DNA of 64,000 nt from Gammaproteobacteria bacterium (GTDB lineage Bacteria > Pseudomonadota > Gammaproteobacteria > Pseudomonadales > Azotimanducaceae). The position numbers and the translations under genes are program-made. The stretch is taken from the NCBI GenBank assembly GCA_028824555.1, contig JAPPDJ010000057.1:1-64000 (forward strand), given 5' to 3'. Of the stretch, positions 1-9,143 are shown one piece after another. Within the stretch, counting starts at the first letter, position 1. Each line of letters begins with the position of its first letter. The notes under the pieces are model-generated. The model was given only the letters and a program-made list of their open reading frames with translations, had not been told where the DNA came from and did not search any database.

Positions 1-15
1 AGGCCGTCCTCGGCC

Positions 16-133
16 TTTCTCGGAGGGGGGGCCGCCGAAAGGCCAAGCCAACAGGGGTCATCGCAGCCCTTCGGCGGCCCCCCCTCCGAGAAAAGCGAGG
101 ACGCTTTTCTCGACTCCCCCGCGAGGGGGGAGT
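16..133. repeat. Chain of three GC-rich inverted repeats
   Basis: Three hairpins follow each other. Positions 16-39 and 70-93 form a perfect 24-bp inverted repeat with a 30-nt loop. Positions 88-97 and 102-111 form a perfect 10-bp repeat around a 4-nt loop (AGGA), with T-rich arms. Positions 113-120 and 126-133 pair as ACTCCCCC/GGGGGAGT. No gene is visible from 1 to 371. The chain probably includes a terminator for a gene outside the window, but no clean stem plus T-tract settles the direction. Confidence 0.6.
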
Positions 134-235
134 GACGGGGAGAAGCTCCGTTCCAGAATTGCGGCATGCGCGAGGCGGGGATGCGTTCAAGCGCAACGAT
201 GGATTCGGCGACCGACACTGCCGCGTCGGCCTCGT

Positions 236-272
236 AGGGGCGGCGCTTGTCCCAGGGACAAGCCCCGCCCCT
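236..272. repeat. Dispersed hairpin repeat, family B
   Basis: An 18-bp inverted repeat with one mismatch around a single A, carrying the signature GGGACAAGCCCCGCCCC. The same motif recurs in intergenic spaces near 2958-3089, 24408-24605, 33790-33815, 37745-37850 and 51440-51545, always outside genes. It is probably a REP/BIME-like element of this genome. Confidence 0.65.
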
Positions 273-371
273 TACGCGTCCCGTGCCGAGTTCGGCGGTG
301 GGTTCAACACGGGCGGCCTGGAAACTCCGAGCGCGCAAGCGTCGACGGCGTGCATTACACTCGCCGTTCGT

Positions 372-796
372 GGGCCTATAGCTCAGTTGGTTAGAGCAGT
401 GGACTCATCTGGCTTCGGTCCCGGCAGGCATTCGCTTGGCGGGGGCCAGGAAAAAGGTGCGCTTCCGCTGAAAGGCGGAAGATGAACGGGATGAATTCAG
501 GGAACCCGTCAGCGCGCTTGGCGCGACCCGGCAACCCTGAGCCAAGCCGGCGGTACACCGCCGGAAGGTGCAGAGACTACCTGAGGACTGAGGCGGTGAG
601 CGAGGGGCCTCCCCCGCAAAGACGAGCCACCCGAAGTGTCCTTGATGACAGGCTAGAGCGTCCCGCACCCCACCGCATGTTCGTCGGGGCCTCCGAAGAC
701 GTGCGTGCGAGGGTGATGAGATAGTCCGCCCCCGGCAGAAACGCCGGGAACAAGCGAATCCATTGGTCCCAGGTTCGAGTCCTGGTGGGCCCACCA
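372..796 (+). tRNA. ileX: tRNA-Ile(CAU), interrupted by a group I intron
   Basis: The two exons, 372-408 and 757-796, join into a canonical 77-nt tRNA. Acceptor arm GGGCCTA pairs with TGGGCCC. The D arm reads GCTC/GAGC, the anticodon stem GTGGA/TCCAT, the loop CTCATAA with anticodon CAT, and the T arm CCAGG-TTCGAGT-CCTGG. The encoded CCA end is at 794-796. A CAU tRNA with this body resembles the minor isoleucine acceptor (C34 changed to lysidine by TilS to read AUA) more than initiator or elongator Met, but a Met identity cannot be fully excluded. The gene needs intron removal to function. The CAT triplet immediately precedes the 5' splice site. Confidence 0.88.
409..756 (+). ncRNA. Group I self-splicing intron (IC3-like) in the tRNA anticodon loop
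   Basis: This 348-nt insertion follows a U at the 5' exon end and itself ends in G, the two boundary nucleotides of group I introns. Core elements are recognisable. GGCAACCCTGAGCCAA (531-546) matches the P4-P6 core of the cyanobacterial and plastid trnL intron. GGTGCAGAGACTAC (568-581) is the P6/P7 5' strand, and GATAGTCC (719-726) is the P7 3' strand. TTCAGGGAACCC lies upstream as in trnL introns. There is no homing-endonuclease ORF. Group I introns in bacterial anticodon loops are established (Azoarcus tRNA-Ile, cyanobacterial tRNA-Leu). I could not resolve the P1 pairing by eye. Confidence 0.85.
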
Positions 797-872
797 CTCT
801 CCGGAACCCGCGGCGACACCTCCGTCACGCGCGCTAGGCGTGCATCTGCGAACCAAGACACGGGCGGCACGT

Positions 873-900
873 GCGCCATCCCATTTTCTTGGGATGGCGC
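873..900. terminator. Hairpin between the tRNA gene and the rpoD 3' end
   Basis: A perfect 11-bp stem (GCGCCATCCCA / TGGGATGGCGC) encloses a 6-nt loop, TTTTCT. It lies between the 3' ends of the plus-strand tRNA and the minus-strand rpoD, so it is placed to end both transcripts. Neither side has a run of T, so intrinsic termination is only inferred. Confidence 0.4.
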
Positions 901-928
901 TGTTGCTGGCGGTTTCGCCGCCCTCGCG

Positions 929-2794
<1,866 letters not shown>

Positions 2795-2957
2795 TTCGCC
2801 CCTTTTTGGTTGTGCCCACGAGCCGCTTCGCCCGCAGGGAAAGTCTTCGTTGCCGCTTGCTTGCCGCTCGGCGCTATGGAGCTTTTGCGCGACGTCTCAT
2901 GCGTCCGCGCCTATTGCGCGCCGAAAAAACAGGCCACTATAGCATGTCTATCGCGCT

Positions 2958-3089
2958 TGGGACGGGCTTTGTCCCGTCCCGGCGCGCCCTAACGGGCGCG
3001 TTGGCAGTTCGCTTGCGCGAACTGCTGTGCTTCGACGCATTCCTTGTGTCGAATTCAAGACGGGCGGGGACAAGCCCCGCCCCTACGAA
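2958..3089. repeat. Composite intergenic repeat (families A and B)
   Basis: The spacer between dnaG and rpoD (2795-3187) contains a GGGACGGG/CCCGTCCC hairpin. A family A double hairpin follows: CGCGCCCTAACGGGCGCG, then GCAGTTCGC/GCGAACTGC. After a GAATTC-containing stretch comes the family B motif CGGGGACAAGCCCCGCCCC. The same order of blocks occurs in opposite orientation near 24471-24605 and 51515-51622. I see no gene in the remainder of this spacer. Confidence 0.75.
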
Positions 3090-3187
3090 GCCATCGCAAA
3101 CGCGGGGAAGTCGGTGAACTTCAGCTGCGCTCAAGGGCCCTAGTTTCCTCCTTCGCTACCGCAGATATGGCGGCGGTGCGGCGCGAA

Positions 3188-4957
3188 TCAAGACGCCGCC
3201 TTGGCGACATCGCCTCGCGAGAGCCTTCTCGACCTCGCATCGAGCGCCGCAGCTCGCTCAAGCAGACTTTCGGTGGACTCGCTGTCGCCGCCCCGACTGC
3301 CTCGCTCTGCCCGCAGTCGCTCTTGAAGGAGCCGTGCCACGCCGTCCCGGAACTCCGCCACAATCCCTTCGTCGGGCACCGCTAGCGGCTGTGCCGCCAA
3401 CGCCGCCAGCTCTTCGTAGCCAGGATCGCCCAAGAAGCGTGCCAGCAAGGTGGCCGTGTCGGCGTCGGGTTCGCGCAGCAGATAGTCGAGCAGTCGCTGC
3501 AGCAGCGTGCCCTGAACCGCGGCCAGCACGGCCGGTCGCAGATGCTCGTCGAGCTCGTGCGCGCAGGCAGGTTGCCGCAGCAGCATGTGCAGGAGCTTGC
3601 GCATCAACTGCGACATGGCGGCAGCGTCCGTGGGCGGCTCGGTTGCGGCCCGTCGCGCCGCGGCCCGAGGCTGTCCCGCTTGCCCCAGCCGCGCCTCGAG
3701 CTGTCTCGGATCGACTTGCGCTGTCTGGGCCAGCCGCTCGACCATCATGCGACGGAACATGCCGTCGGGCAGGGTGGCGAGGTCTGGGAGGGCGAGGTCG
3801 CAGAGCCGAGCGCGGTCGCCGATTCGATCCAGGTGCAGGCCACGTTCGAGTTCGCCGAAGTAATACTCGGCCACGGGCACGGCCTCGCGCACGCGCTCGT
3901 CGAAACGCTCGGAGCCTTCGCGCGCGACGATGCTGTCCGGGTCCTCGCCGTCCGGCAGCAGGATGAAGCGCAACTGGCGGCCTTCGGCGAGCGCCGGGAA
4001 CGCGGCCAGCACTGCCTTCCAGGCGGCTTGGCGACCCGCTGCGTCGCCATCGAAGCAGCACACCACGTCCTGGGTGTGCCGATACAGCTTGCGAAAGTGC
4101 GTCTCGCCGATGGCGGTACCGAGCGTGGCGACGGCACCGCCAACACCGTGCTGCGCCAGCCCCACCACATCCATGTAGCCCTCGACGACGATGGCCGAAT
4201 CGAGATTGCGGCTGGCGCGACGCGCTTCGAACAGGCCATAGAGCTCCTGTCCCTTGTGGAAGACATCGGTCTCCGGGGAGTTGAGGTATTTCGGCTGTTC
4301 GTCGCCGAGCACCCGGCCGCCAAAACCCACAACGCGACCTCGAGTGTCGTGGATAGGGAACATGATGCGGTCGCGGAAGCGGTCGTAGGTGCGGCCGTTG
4401 TCGTTGCGGACGACGAGACCGGCGTCGACGAGGCGTTCCACGCCGATGTTGGAAAGGGCCGTCTTGATGCCGTCCCACCCCTCTGGCGCGAAGCCGATGC
4501 CGAAGTCCCGCGCCACGGTGCCGGTCAGGCCCCGCCGCTTCAGATAGTCCGTGGCGCGGTGCGCCGTGGCGTGGCGACGCAGCCAGCCTCGATAGGTGCG
4601 GTCGGCATCGGCGAGGACGTCGTAGAGGCCGGTGTCCCGAGGCGGCTCCCGTCCGCGCTCCCGAGGCACTTCCACGCCCATGATGCCGGCAAGCGCCTCC
4701 ACCGACTCCACGAAATCGAGCCGCTCGTATTCGCGCAGAAACGTGAGTGCCGTGCCGCCAGCGCCGCAGCCGAAGCAGTAGTAGAGCTGCTTGTCCGGGT
4801 TGACGTTGAACGAGGGGGTTTTTTCGTCGTGGAAGGGGCACAAGCCCTTGAGACTCTTGCCAGCGCGCTTGAGCTCGACCCTCGTGCCGATCACCGACAC
4901 GATGTCCGCCCGCTCGATCAGGGAATTGATGAACTCCTGAGGAATGCGGCCAGCCAT
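3188..4957 (-). CDS. dnaG: DNA primase
   Basis: DnaG (589 aa) makes RNA primers at the replication fork. The N-terminal CHC2 zinc ribbon is intact, with ligands C40, H43, C61 and C64 (CPFH...CFGC). The TOPRIM catalytic core shows VVEGYMDV (EGYMD) and the acidic motif CFDGDAAGR. The C-terminal third is more divergent, as expected of the DnaB-interacting domain. It lies 133 bp downstream of yqeY, and the gap contains a family C repeat. Confidence 0.98.
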   Translation of the reverse strand: MAGRIPQEFINSLIERADIVSVIGTRVELKRAGKSLKGLCPFHDEKTPSFNVNPDKQLYYCFGCGAGGTALTFLREYERLDFVESVEALAGIMGVEVPRERGREPPRDTGLYDVLADADRTYRGWLRRHATAHRATDYLKRRGLTGTVARDFGIGFAPEGWDGIKTALSNIGVERLVDAGLVVRNDNGRTYDRFRDRIMFPIHDTRGRVVGFGGRVLGDEQPKYLNSPETDVFHKGQELYGLFEARRASRNLDSAIVVEGYMDVVGLAQHGVGGAVATLGTAIGETHFRKLYRHTQDVVCCFDGDAAGRQAAWKAVLAAFPALAEGRQLRFILLPDGEDPDSIVAREGSERFDERVREAVPVAEYYFGELERGLHLDRIGDRARLCDLALPDLATLPDGMFRRMMVERLAQTAQVDPRQLEARLGQAGQPRAAARRAATEPPTDAAAMSQLMRKLLHMLLRQPACAHELDEHLRPAVLAAVQGTLLQRLLDYLLREPDADTATLLARFLGDPGYEELAALAAQPLAVPDEGIVAEFRDGVARLLQERLRAERGSRGGDSESTESLLERAAALDARSRRLSRGDVAKAAS

Positions 4958-4992
4958 GAAGAGATTCTACTCAAGATGGCAAGCGGGCGACC

Positions 4993-5075
4993 CCCTTTGG
5001 CGGGGAAGGCACCTTGCCTTCCCGATGCGTTGCATGCGGGCTGCTGGTGCTGCCCAGGATGCCTTCGCCGAAGGC
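4993..5075. repeat. Family C hairpin repeat between yqeY and dnaG
   Basis: The block GGGGAAGGCACCTTGCCTTCCC is a near-palindrome of the GGAAGGCA-n-TGCCTTCC family. A second small hairpin (GCCTTCGCCGAAGGC) follows. Family members also sit at 16855-16880, 25876-25994, 38972-39069, 45188-45265 and 59625-59655. Confidence 0.6.
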
Positions 5076-5090
5076 CCATCTTTGGGCGGC

Positions 5091-5540
5091 CTAACTGGCG
5101 AGGCGCTCTTTCACCAAACCGCTGACGCGCCCCATGTCCGCACGGCCCTGCAGCGCGCCGCGCAACGCTCCCATCACCTTGCCCATGTCGCGCATGGACG
5201 TGGCGCCGACACTCGCCACCGCCTCGTCGATGGCTTGGACAATGTCTGCATCCGATAGGGCCTCGGGCATGAATTCGTCGATCAGGTCGATCTCGAACTG
5301 TTCTTGATCGGCAAGATCGTCGCGTCCGGCATCGCGATACTGGTGCAGCGAGTCGCGCCGCTGCTTGGTCATCTTGGCGAGCACTTGGAGCACGTCCGCA
5401 TCCTCAAGCTCGCGTCGCTCGTCCACTTCCACCCGCTTGATCTCGGCGTTGACGAGCCGCAGCGCGCCGACGCGCCGGCGGTCCCGTGCCCGCATGGCGG
5501 CCGTGGTGGCAGCACCGATGGTGCTTTTGAGTTCGGACAT
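5091..5540 (-). CDS. yqeY: GatB/YqeY domain protein
   Basis: A 149-residue stand-alone GatB/YqeY domain, the usual length. Family hallmarks include the helical start (MSELKSTIGAATTAAMRARD), the block LRLVNAEIKRVEVD and the C-terminal GKVMGALRGALQGRADMG. The domain is related to the tRNA-binding tail of the GatB amidotransferase subunit. Its exact role as a single-domain protein is not settled. Its place between rpsU and dnaG is conserved in many proteobacteria. Confidence 0.95.
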   Translation of the reverse strand: MSELKSTIGAATTAAMRARDRRRVGALRLVNAEIKRVEVDERRELEDADVLQVLAKMTKQRRDSLHQYRDAGRDDLADQEQFEIDLIDEFMPEALSDADIVQAIDEAVASVGATSMRDMGKVMGALRGALQGRADMGRVSGLVKERLAS

Positions 5541-5687
5541 GGTCGAACCTCGCGGGCGCCTTCTGAAGGCCCGCTAAGAGCCTGCGCCGTAGAAAACCAT
5601 CGAATCGAAGAAAAGGAGCGAGCTTGCTTTCGCAGTTTTTCGCGTAGCGGAAACCTGTAGAGCCCGCCAAAGGCGAGTTAGCGCTCG

Positions 5688-5909
5688 CTAGTGGGTACGC
5701 TCGAATCGCCGGGCTTCGCGCTGAAGCTTCTTGAGGTTGCGCTTCACAGCCGCAGCGGCCTTGCGCTTGCGCACGGCGGTGGGCTTTTCGTAGTACTCGC
5801 GCTTGCGAACCTCGGCAAGGATTCCCGCCTTCTCGCAGGAACGCTTGAATCGCCGCAAGGCGACATCGAACGGCTCGTTCTCCCGGACCTTGACGCTGGG
5901 CATGGACAT
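5688..5909 (-). CDS. rpsU: 30S ribosomal protein S21
   Basis: A 73-residue basic protein with the S21 signature [20 protein letters not shown] followed by [15 protein letters not shown]. It sits on the 30S platform and helps mRNA engagement. It is the promoter-proximal gene of the rpsU-yqeY-dnaG-rpoD operon. The start [11 protein letters not shown] agrees with the family. Confidence 0.97.
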   Translation of the reverse strand: MSMPSVKVRENEPFDVALRRFKRSCEKAGILAEVRKREYYEKPTAVRKRKAAAAVKRNLKKLQREARRFERTH

Positions 5910-6052
5910 CTCGCCAAAAAGGGGCGCGGATTGTACTCGCGTAGGGGCGGTTAAGGAACCTCTACTTGTTTATGTCTGGTTTGATTGCGTCTGTTTCAGT
6001 CGGCGCTCAGCGGTTCGCGCTGCGAACTGCTGAGCGCCCGTCAGGGCGTGCG

Positions 6053-6511
6053 CTAACCCGCTTCTACCATGAACCGCGCCGATGCCTCCGCCACCACCGA
6101 GTCGTCGTCCTGACGGATGATCTTCCCGGACAGCGTCGCCAGCCGCCCCCGTCGCTTTTCCTGCCGCCCCTCAAGCCGCACCGGCGTGCCGATCGGCAGC
6201 GGCTTGCGGTAGCGCACCTCGGCACGGGCCGTGTAGCAGCGCTCGCCGCGCAGGAACACCCAGTTCGCCATCACGTCGTCGAGCAGGCTGAAGAGAATGC
6301 CGCCGTGCGTGACGCCGTCGTAGCCCACGTGCTCGCCCCGGGGCGTGAACTCGGCGCGGCAAACGTCGTCGTCGAGGTGAAACCTCACGTTGAGGCCGAT
6401 GGGATTGCTCGGTCCGCAGACGAAGCACCTGTTGGCAGTGGATTCGAGGCTCAATGGCTTGCGTCCCGTTGCTGCGTGTGTAGAGGCCGCCCACAGTCCG
6501 CAAGTTATCAT
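6053..6511 (-). CDS. PaaI-type hotdog-fold thioesterase
   Basis: A small hotdog-fold acyl-CoA thioesterase. The N-terminal NRCFVCGPSNPIGLNVRF and the catalytic-helix block HGGILFSLLDDVMANW are typical of the PaaI/YbgC-like group that hydrolyses acyl-CoA esters. The ATG at 6511 gives 152 aa. A TTG at 6454 would start just before the conserved part (SLESTANRCF) and avoid placing both divergent starts 6 bp apart. The start is therefore uncertain. It is divergent from a CoA-pyrophosphatase-like NUDIX gene, so both may act on CoA pools. Confidence 0.88.
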   Translation of the reverse strand: MITCGLWAASTHAATGRKPLSLESTANRCFVCGPSNPIGLNVRFHLDDDVCRAEFTPRGEHVGYDGVTHGGILFSLLDDVMANWVFLRGERCYTARAEVRYRKPLPIGTPVRLEGRQEKRRGRLATLSGKIIRQDDDSVVAEASARFMVEAG

Positions 6512-6517
6512 GCGGCA

Positions 6518-7126
6518 ATGCTTGATTTGGCCTCGATTCGCCGCCGCCTGGACGAAACCCGTCCCGCTGCCTTCACCACCACCGAACACACGCGACAAGC
6601 GGCAGTAGCCGTGGTTTTGCGGGAACCGCCGGGCGGCAGCAGCGCCGATGCCGAAGTGCTCTTTATCCAGCGCGCCAAGCGCCCCGGCGATCCGTGGTCC
6701 GGTCACATGGCATTTCCCGGCGGCCATCTCGACCCCACCGATGCCGACCTCTGTGCCGCTGCCGTGCGGGAGACGCAGGAGGAGATCGGCCTCGACATCA
6801 GCGCCGCACCGGTGCTCGGGCAACTCGAGCCGCAGCGACCCCAGGCGGTGCGCCGCGACATGGTCGTGGCGCCGTTCGTCTTTGCCATCGAAGGCGACCC
6901 TGCGTTCGCCCTCAACTACGAAGTGGCCGAGGCAGTGTGGACGCCTTTAGCGCCCATGCATCGCGGCGACAACCACGACGTTGAACGTCGCCCAGTTGCC
7001 ACAGGCGCAATGGGCTTCAACGGGTTTCGACTCGCCGGTGGCCACTTCGTCTGGGGCATGACCTACCGCATGGTGCAGACATTCTTCGCCACCATCGACA
7101 GCGACTACCAGCCGGTCCCGGAGTGA
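6518..7126 (+). CDS. NUDIX hydrolase, CoA pyrophosphatase type
   Basis: This 202-residue NUDIX hydrolase has the box GGHLDPTDADLCAAAVRETQ followed by EEIGL, fitting G-x5-E-x7-REUXEE-x-GU with the first Glu replaced by Asp. Upstream lies LFIQRAKRPGDPWSGHMAFP, characteristic of the CoA/acyl-CoA pyrophosphatases (NudL/YeaB). The start MLDLASIRR is chosen because it precedes the conserved fold. Reading further upstream would run through the opposing thioesterase gene. No strong Shine-Dalgarno is visible. Confidence 0.9.
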   Translation: MLDLASIRRRLDETRPAAFTTTEHTRQAAVAVVLREPPGGSSADAEVLFIQRAKRPGDPWSGHMAFPGGHLDPTDADLCAAAVRETQEEIGLDISAAPVLGQLEPQRPQAVRRDMVVAPFVFAIEGDPAFALNYEVAEAVWTPLAPMHRGDNHDVERRPVATGAMGFNGFRLAGGHFVWGMTYRMVQTFFATIDSDYQPVPE

Positions 7127-7164
7127 CGTCGCGGGGCCCTCGCGAGCGCCGCTGGAGGGAGGGT

Positions 7165-7214
7165 GCCTAGCGCGCTCTGATGGGCGCGTCGGCAGTTCGC
7201 TAACGCGAACTGCT
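7165..7214. repeat. Family A double-hairpin repeat
   Basis: A GCGCGCTCTGATGGGCGCG block is followed by CAGTTCGC/GCGAACTG. This is the architecture seen at 2981-3025 and 17991-18034. It lies between the convergent 3' ends of the NUDIX and NTF2-like genes, a position that would suit transcript termination or protection. Confidence 0.6.
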
Positions 7215-7223
7215 AGCCTTTCC

Positions 7224-7688
7224 TCAAACGCCTTCCCGCTCCCGCAACGCGGCGGCGCGGCGTCCGAGGCTTTTCGCAATCCGTTCAGCGGGGAAGCGGA
7301 GCTGGGCCATCGCCACGCCTGTCTCGAACACCTCGCGATAGCGACGGATCAATTCGCCTTCGAAGGTGAACTGGCTCATGCCCTCGAATACCACCGTCTC
7401 GCCGACGACGCCGGGCAGCTTGGAGCGATAGCTGAATACATAGCGTGCGTAACCGTGCCCGCCATCGCAAACCGGCTCCAACATGCGCCAGCGGAAGCCC
7501 TCGGCGTGGCCCCAAAACTTCGTCTCCAGCATGTCGGCGATTTCTACCCTGCCGGACGATGCGCCATAGAAGCCATCCTCGTACACGCCGTCCTCAGTGA
7601 ACAGGCTCGCGAGCGCAGCGCCGTCTCCCGCCTCAACCGCTGCGGTAAACCGGTCCAGCACCCGCGCGAAGCCCTCGCCCGTCGTCAT
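7224..7688 (-). CDS. NTF2-like / SnoaL-like protein
   Basis: A 154-residue single-domain alpha+beta-barrel protein of the NTF2/SnoaL superfamily. It shows the helical start RVLDRFTAAVEAGDGAALAS, then LFTEDGVYEDGFYG and the strands MLEPVCDGGHGYARYVFSY. The superfamily includes ketosteroid isomerase-like enzymes and small-ligand binding proteins, and the substrate cannot be told. Its ATG overlaps the stop of the Hsp70-like gene (ATGA), so the two are translationally coupled. Confidence 0.85.
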   Translation of the reverse strand: MTTGEGFARVLDRFTAAVEAGDGAALASLFTEDGVYEDGFYGASSGRVEIADMLETKFWGHAEGFRWRMLEPVCDGGHGYARYVFSYRSKLPGVVGETVVFEGMSQFTFEGELIRRYREVFETGVAMAQLRFPAERIAKSLGRRAAALREREGV

Positions 7689-9139
7689 GCTCTACCCCCG
7701 TCCCTCATCTCGTGGAAGTCTGCCACCGCCAGCCCCGCCGCAACGCTCGTGAACGGGTCGTGGTTCACCACCCGGCCGGGGAAACGCTCGTCCAGGATCC
7801 GATGCACGGCCGGGATCAACGACGACCCGCCGGTGCGGAGCACGATGTCGATGGCATCGAACGGCAACCCGGCGCGACGCATGGTCTCCTCCACAGCCTC
7901 CTCCACCTGGCGCAACAGATCGCCGATCAGGCATTCGAATTCGCGTCGCGAAAGCCGCACCTCCACGTCTATCTCGCCGATGTCGAGCACCGCTTCGTCC
8001 CGGCTCGAGAGCTCCGCCTTGAAGTCCTTGATGGCCTGAAAGACGACATAGCCGTAGTTCTGCTGAATCAGCTCGCGCAAGCGGCGGAACTTCAGCCGCG
8101 CAGCGCCGCCCTGCTCGATGCAGTCCTGCACGGCCGTTGTGTAGCGGTTCTGGTTCAACAGGTACGTCACCGGCCAGTTCACCAGCAGCTCTTCATAGCG
8201 GTCGAACGGGAACAGCGTGTCGATCTCTCCGGCCTGGCCCCGTCGGCGCCAGCGCTCGCCCTTACCCAGCAGCGGAAAGAGCAGTTCGCGAAAAAGGCGC
8301 TGGTCGATGTGGTCACCGCCCAAGCCCACGCCGTGCGTCGCGATCACGTCGAAGCGATGCGCGGCCCGCCGTTGCAACACGCAGAAGTCGAGCGTGCCGC
8401 CGCCGAAGTCGACCGTGAGCAAGCGTTCGCCGGACGTCCCGGGGCGTTCATGCAGATAGCTCACGGCGGCGCCGATGGGCTCCGGGCAGAAATGGGCCTT
8501 GCCCACACCAGCGTACCGATAGGCCTCGCCGAGGCGCGCGAGGCCCAACTGGTTGCGGAAGCGGTCGCGGCCCTCGAAGTTCACCGGGTGGCCGATGGTG
8601 GCCGCCGGCAACTTTCCGCCGACGCCAGGCACGCCCGCGTCCATCAAGGTCTTGCGGATGTGCAGCAGGATCGGCGTCACGAGCGCCACGGGGCTGAACG
8701 GGTGGTCGAACACCACCAGGCGACGCACATCCTTGCGCCCAAGCAAGCGCTTCACGCCGCGGAACAGGCGGCCTTCGAGGCCCACGTCAGTGGTGGCGTC
8801 GCCATACACGCTCTGCGTCAGCGTCGCGCCCGGATCGCGGGATTCCTCGCCGCCGTAGCCGACGGCAAGTGTCGCCTTGCCGATCACCTCCGCGGTCAGT
8901 TCCACCTTGCGCCCGGTGTTGTCGGCGATGTAGCGGTCTATGGCCTCGCGCCCGGTGCGGGTGTGCAGGTCGCGGTCGATGTAGGTGGCCGACGGCATGA
9001 TGGGTTCTGGCTGGGCATGCGTTTCAAGGCTGGCCAGGCGAACGTGCTCACCATCGAAGGTGGCAGCCACCGAGTTGGTCGTGCCGAAGTCGATGCCGAC
9101 GCCGATGCGCCGGACGCTGCGCGGAGCTCGAATCGCCAT
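7685..9139 (-). CDS. Hsp70-family ATPase (YegD-like)
   Basis: A 484-residue actin/Hsp70-fold protein. The phosphate-1 motif VGIDFGTTNSVAA is at the N-terminus, the phosphate-2 motif LLTVDFGGGTLDFCV in the middle, and the adenosine motif DIVLRTGGSSLIPAV near the end. It stops before the substrate-binding domain of true DnaK and so resembles YegD-type short Hsp70 homologues. The start MAIRAPRS lies 4 bp after the CoA transferase stop. The operon with a CoA transferase and an NTF2-like protein is unusual for a chaperone. The client is unknown. Confidence 0.88.
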   Translation of the reverse strand: MAIRAPRSVRRIGVGIDFGTTNSVAATFDGEHVRLASLETHAQPEPIMPSATYIDRDLHTRTGREAIDRYIADNTGRKVELTAEVIGKATLAVGYGGEESRDPGATLTQSVYGDATTDVGLEGRLFRGVKRLLGRKDVRRLVVFDHPFSPVALVTPILLHIRKTLMDAGVPGVGGKLPAATIGHPVNFEGRDRFRNQLGLARLGEAYRYAGVGKAHFCPEPIGAAVSYLHERPGTSGERLLTVDFGGGTLDFCVLQRRAAHRFDVIATHGVGLGGDHIDQRLFRELLFPLLGKGERWRRRGQAGEIDTLFPFDRYEELLVNWPVTYLLNQNRYTTAVQDCIEQGGAARLKFRRLRELIQQNYGYVVFQAIKDFKAELSSRDEAVLDIGEIDVEVRLSRREFECLIGDLLRQVEEAVEETMRRAGLPFDAIDIVLRTGGSSLIPAVHRILDERFPGRVVNHDPFTSVAAGLAVADFHEMRDGGRA

Positions 9140-9143
9140 GGGC

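Noticed and set aside
401-421. P1 helix of the intron formed by exon GGACT with GGTCC, which would put the splice site before CAT
   Set aside because: This would delete the CAT anticodon from the joined tRNA, because the 3' exon starts AATCC. The tRNA fold requires splicing after CAT.
3542-5125. A 527-codon open frame antisense to dnaG, and similar long antisense frames at 7712-9325, 21217-23190 and 49818-51092
   Set aside because: All lie opposite well-supported genes, show no family motifs, and follow from high GC content.
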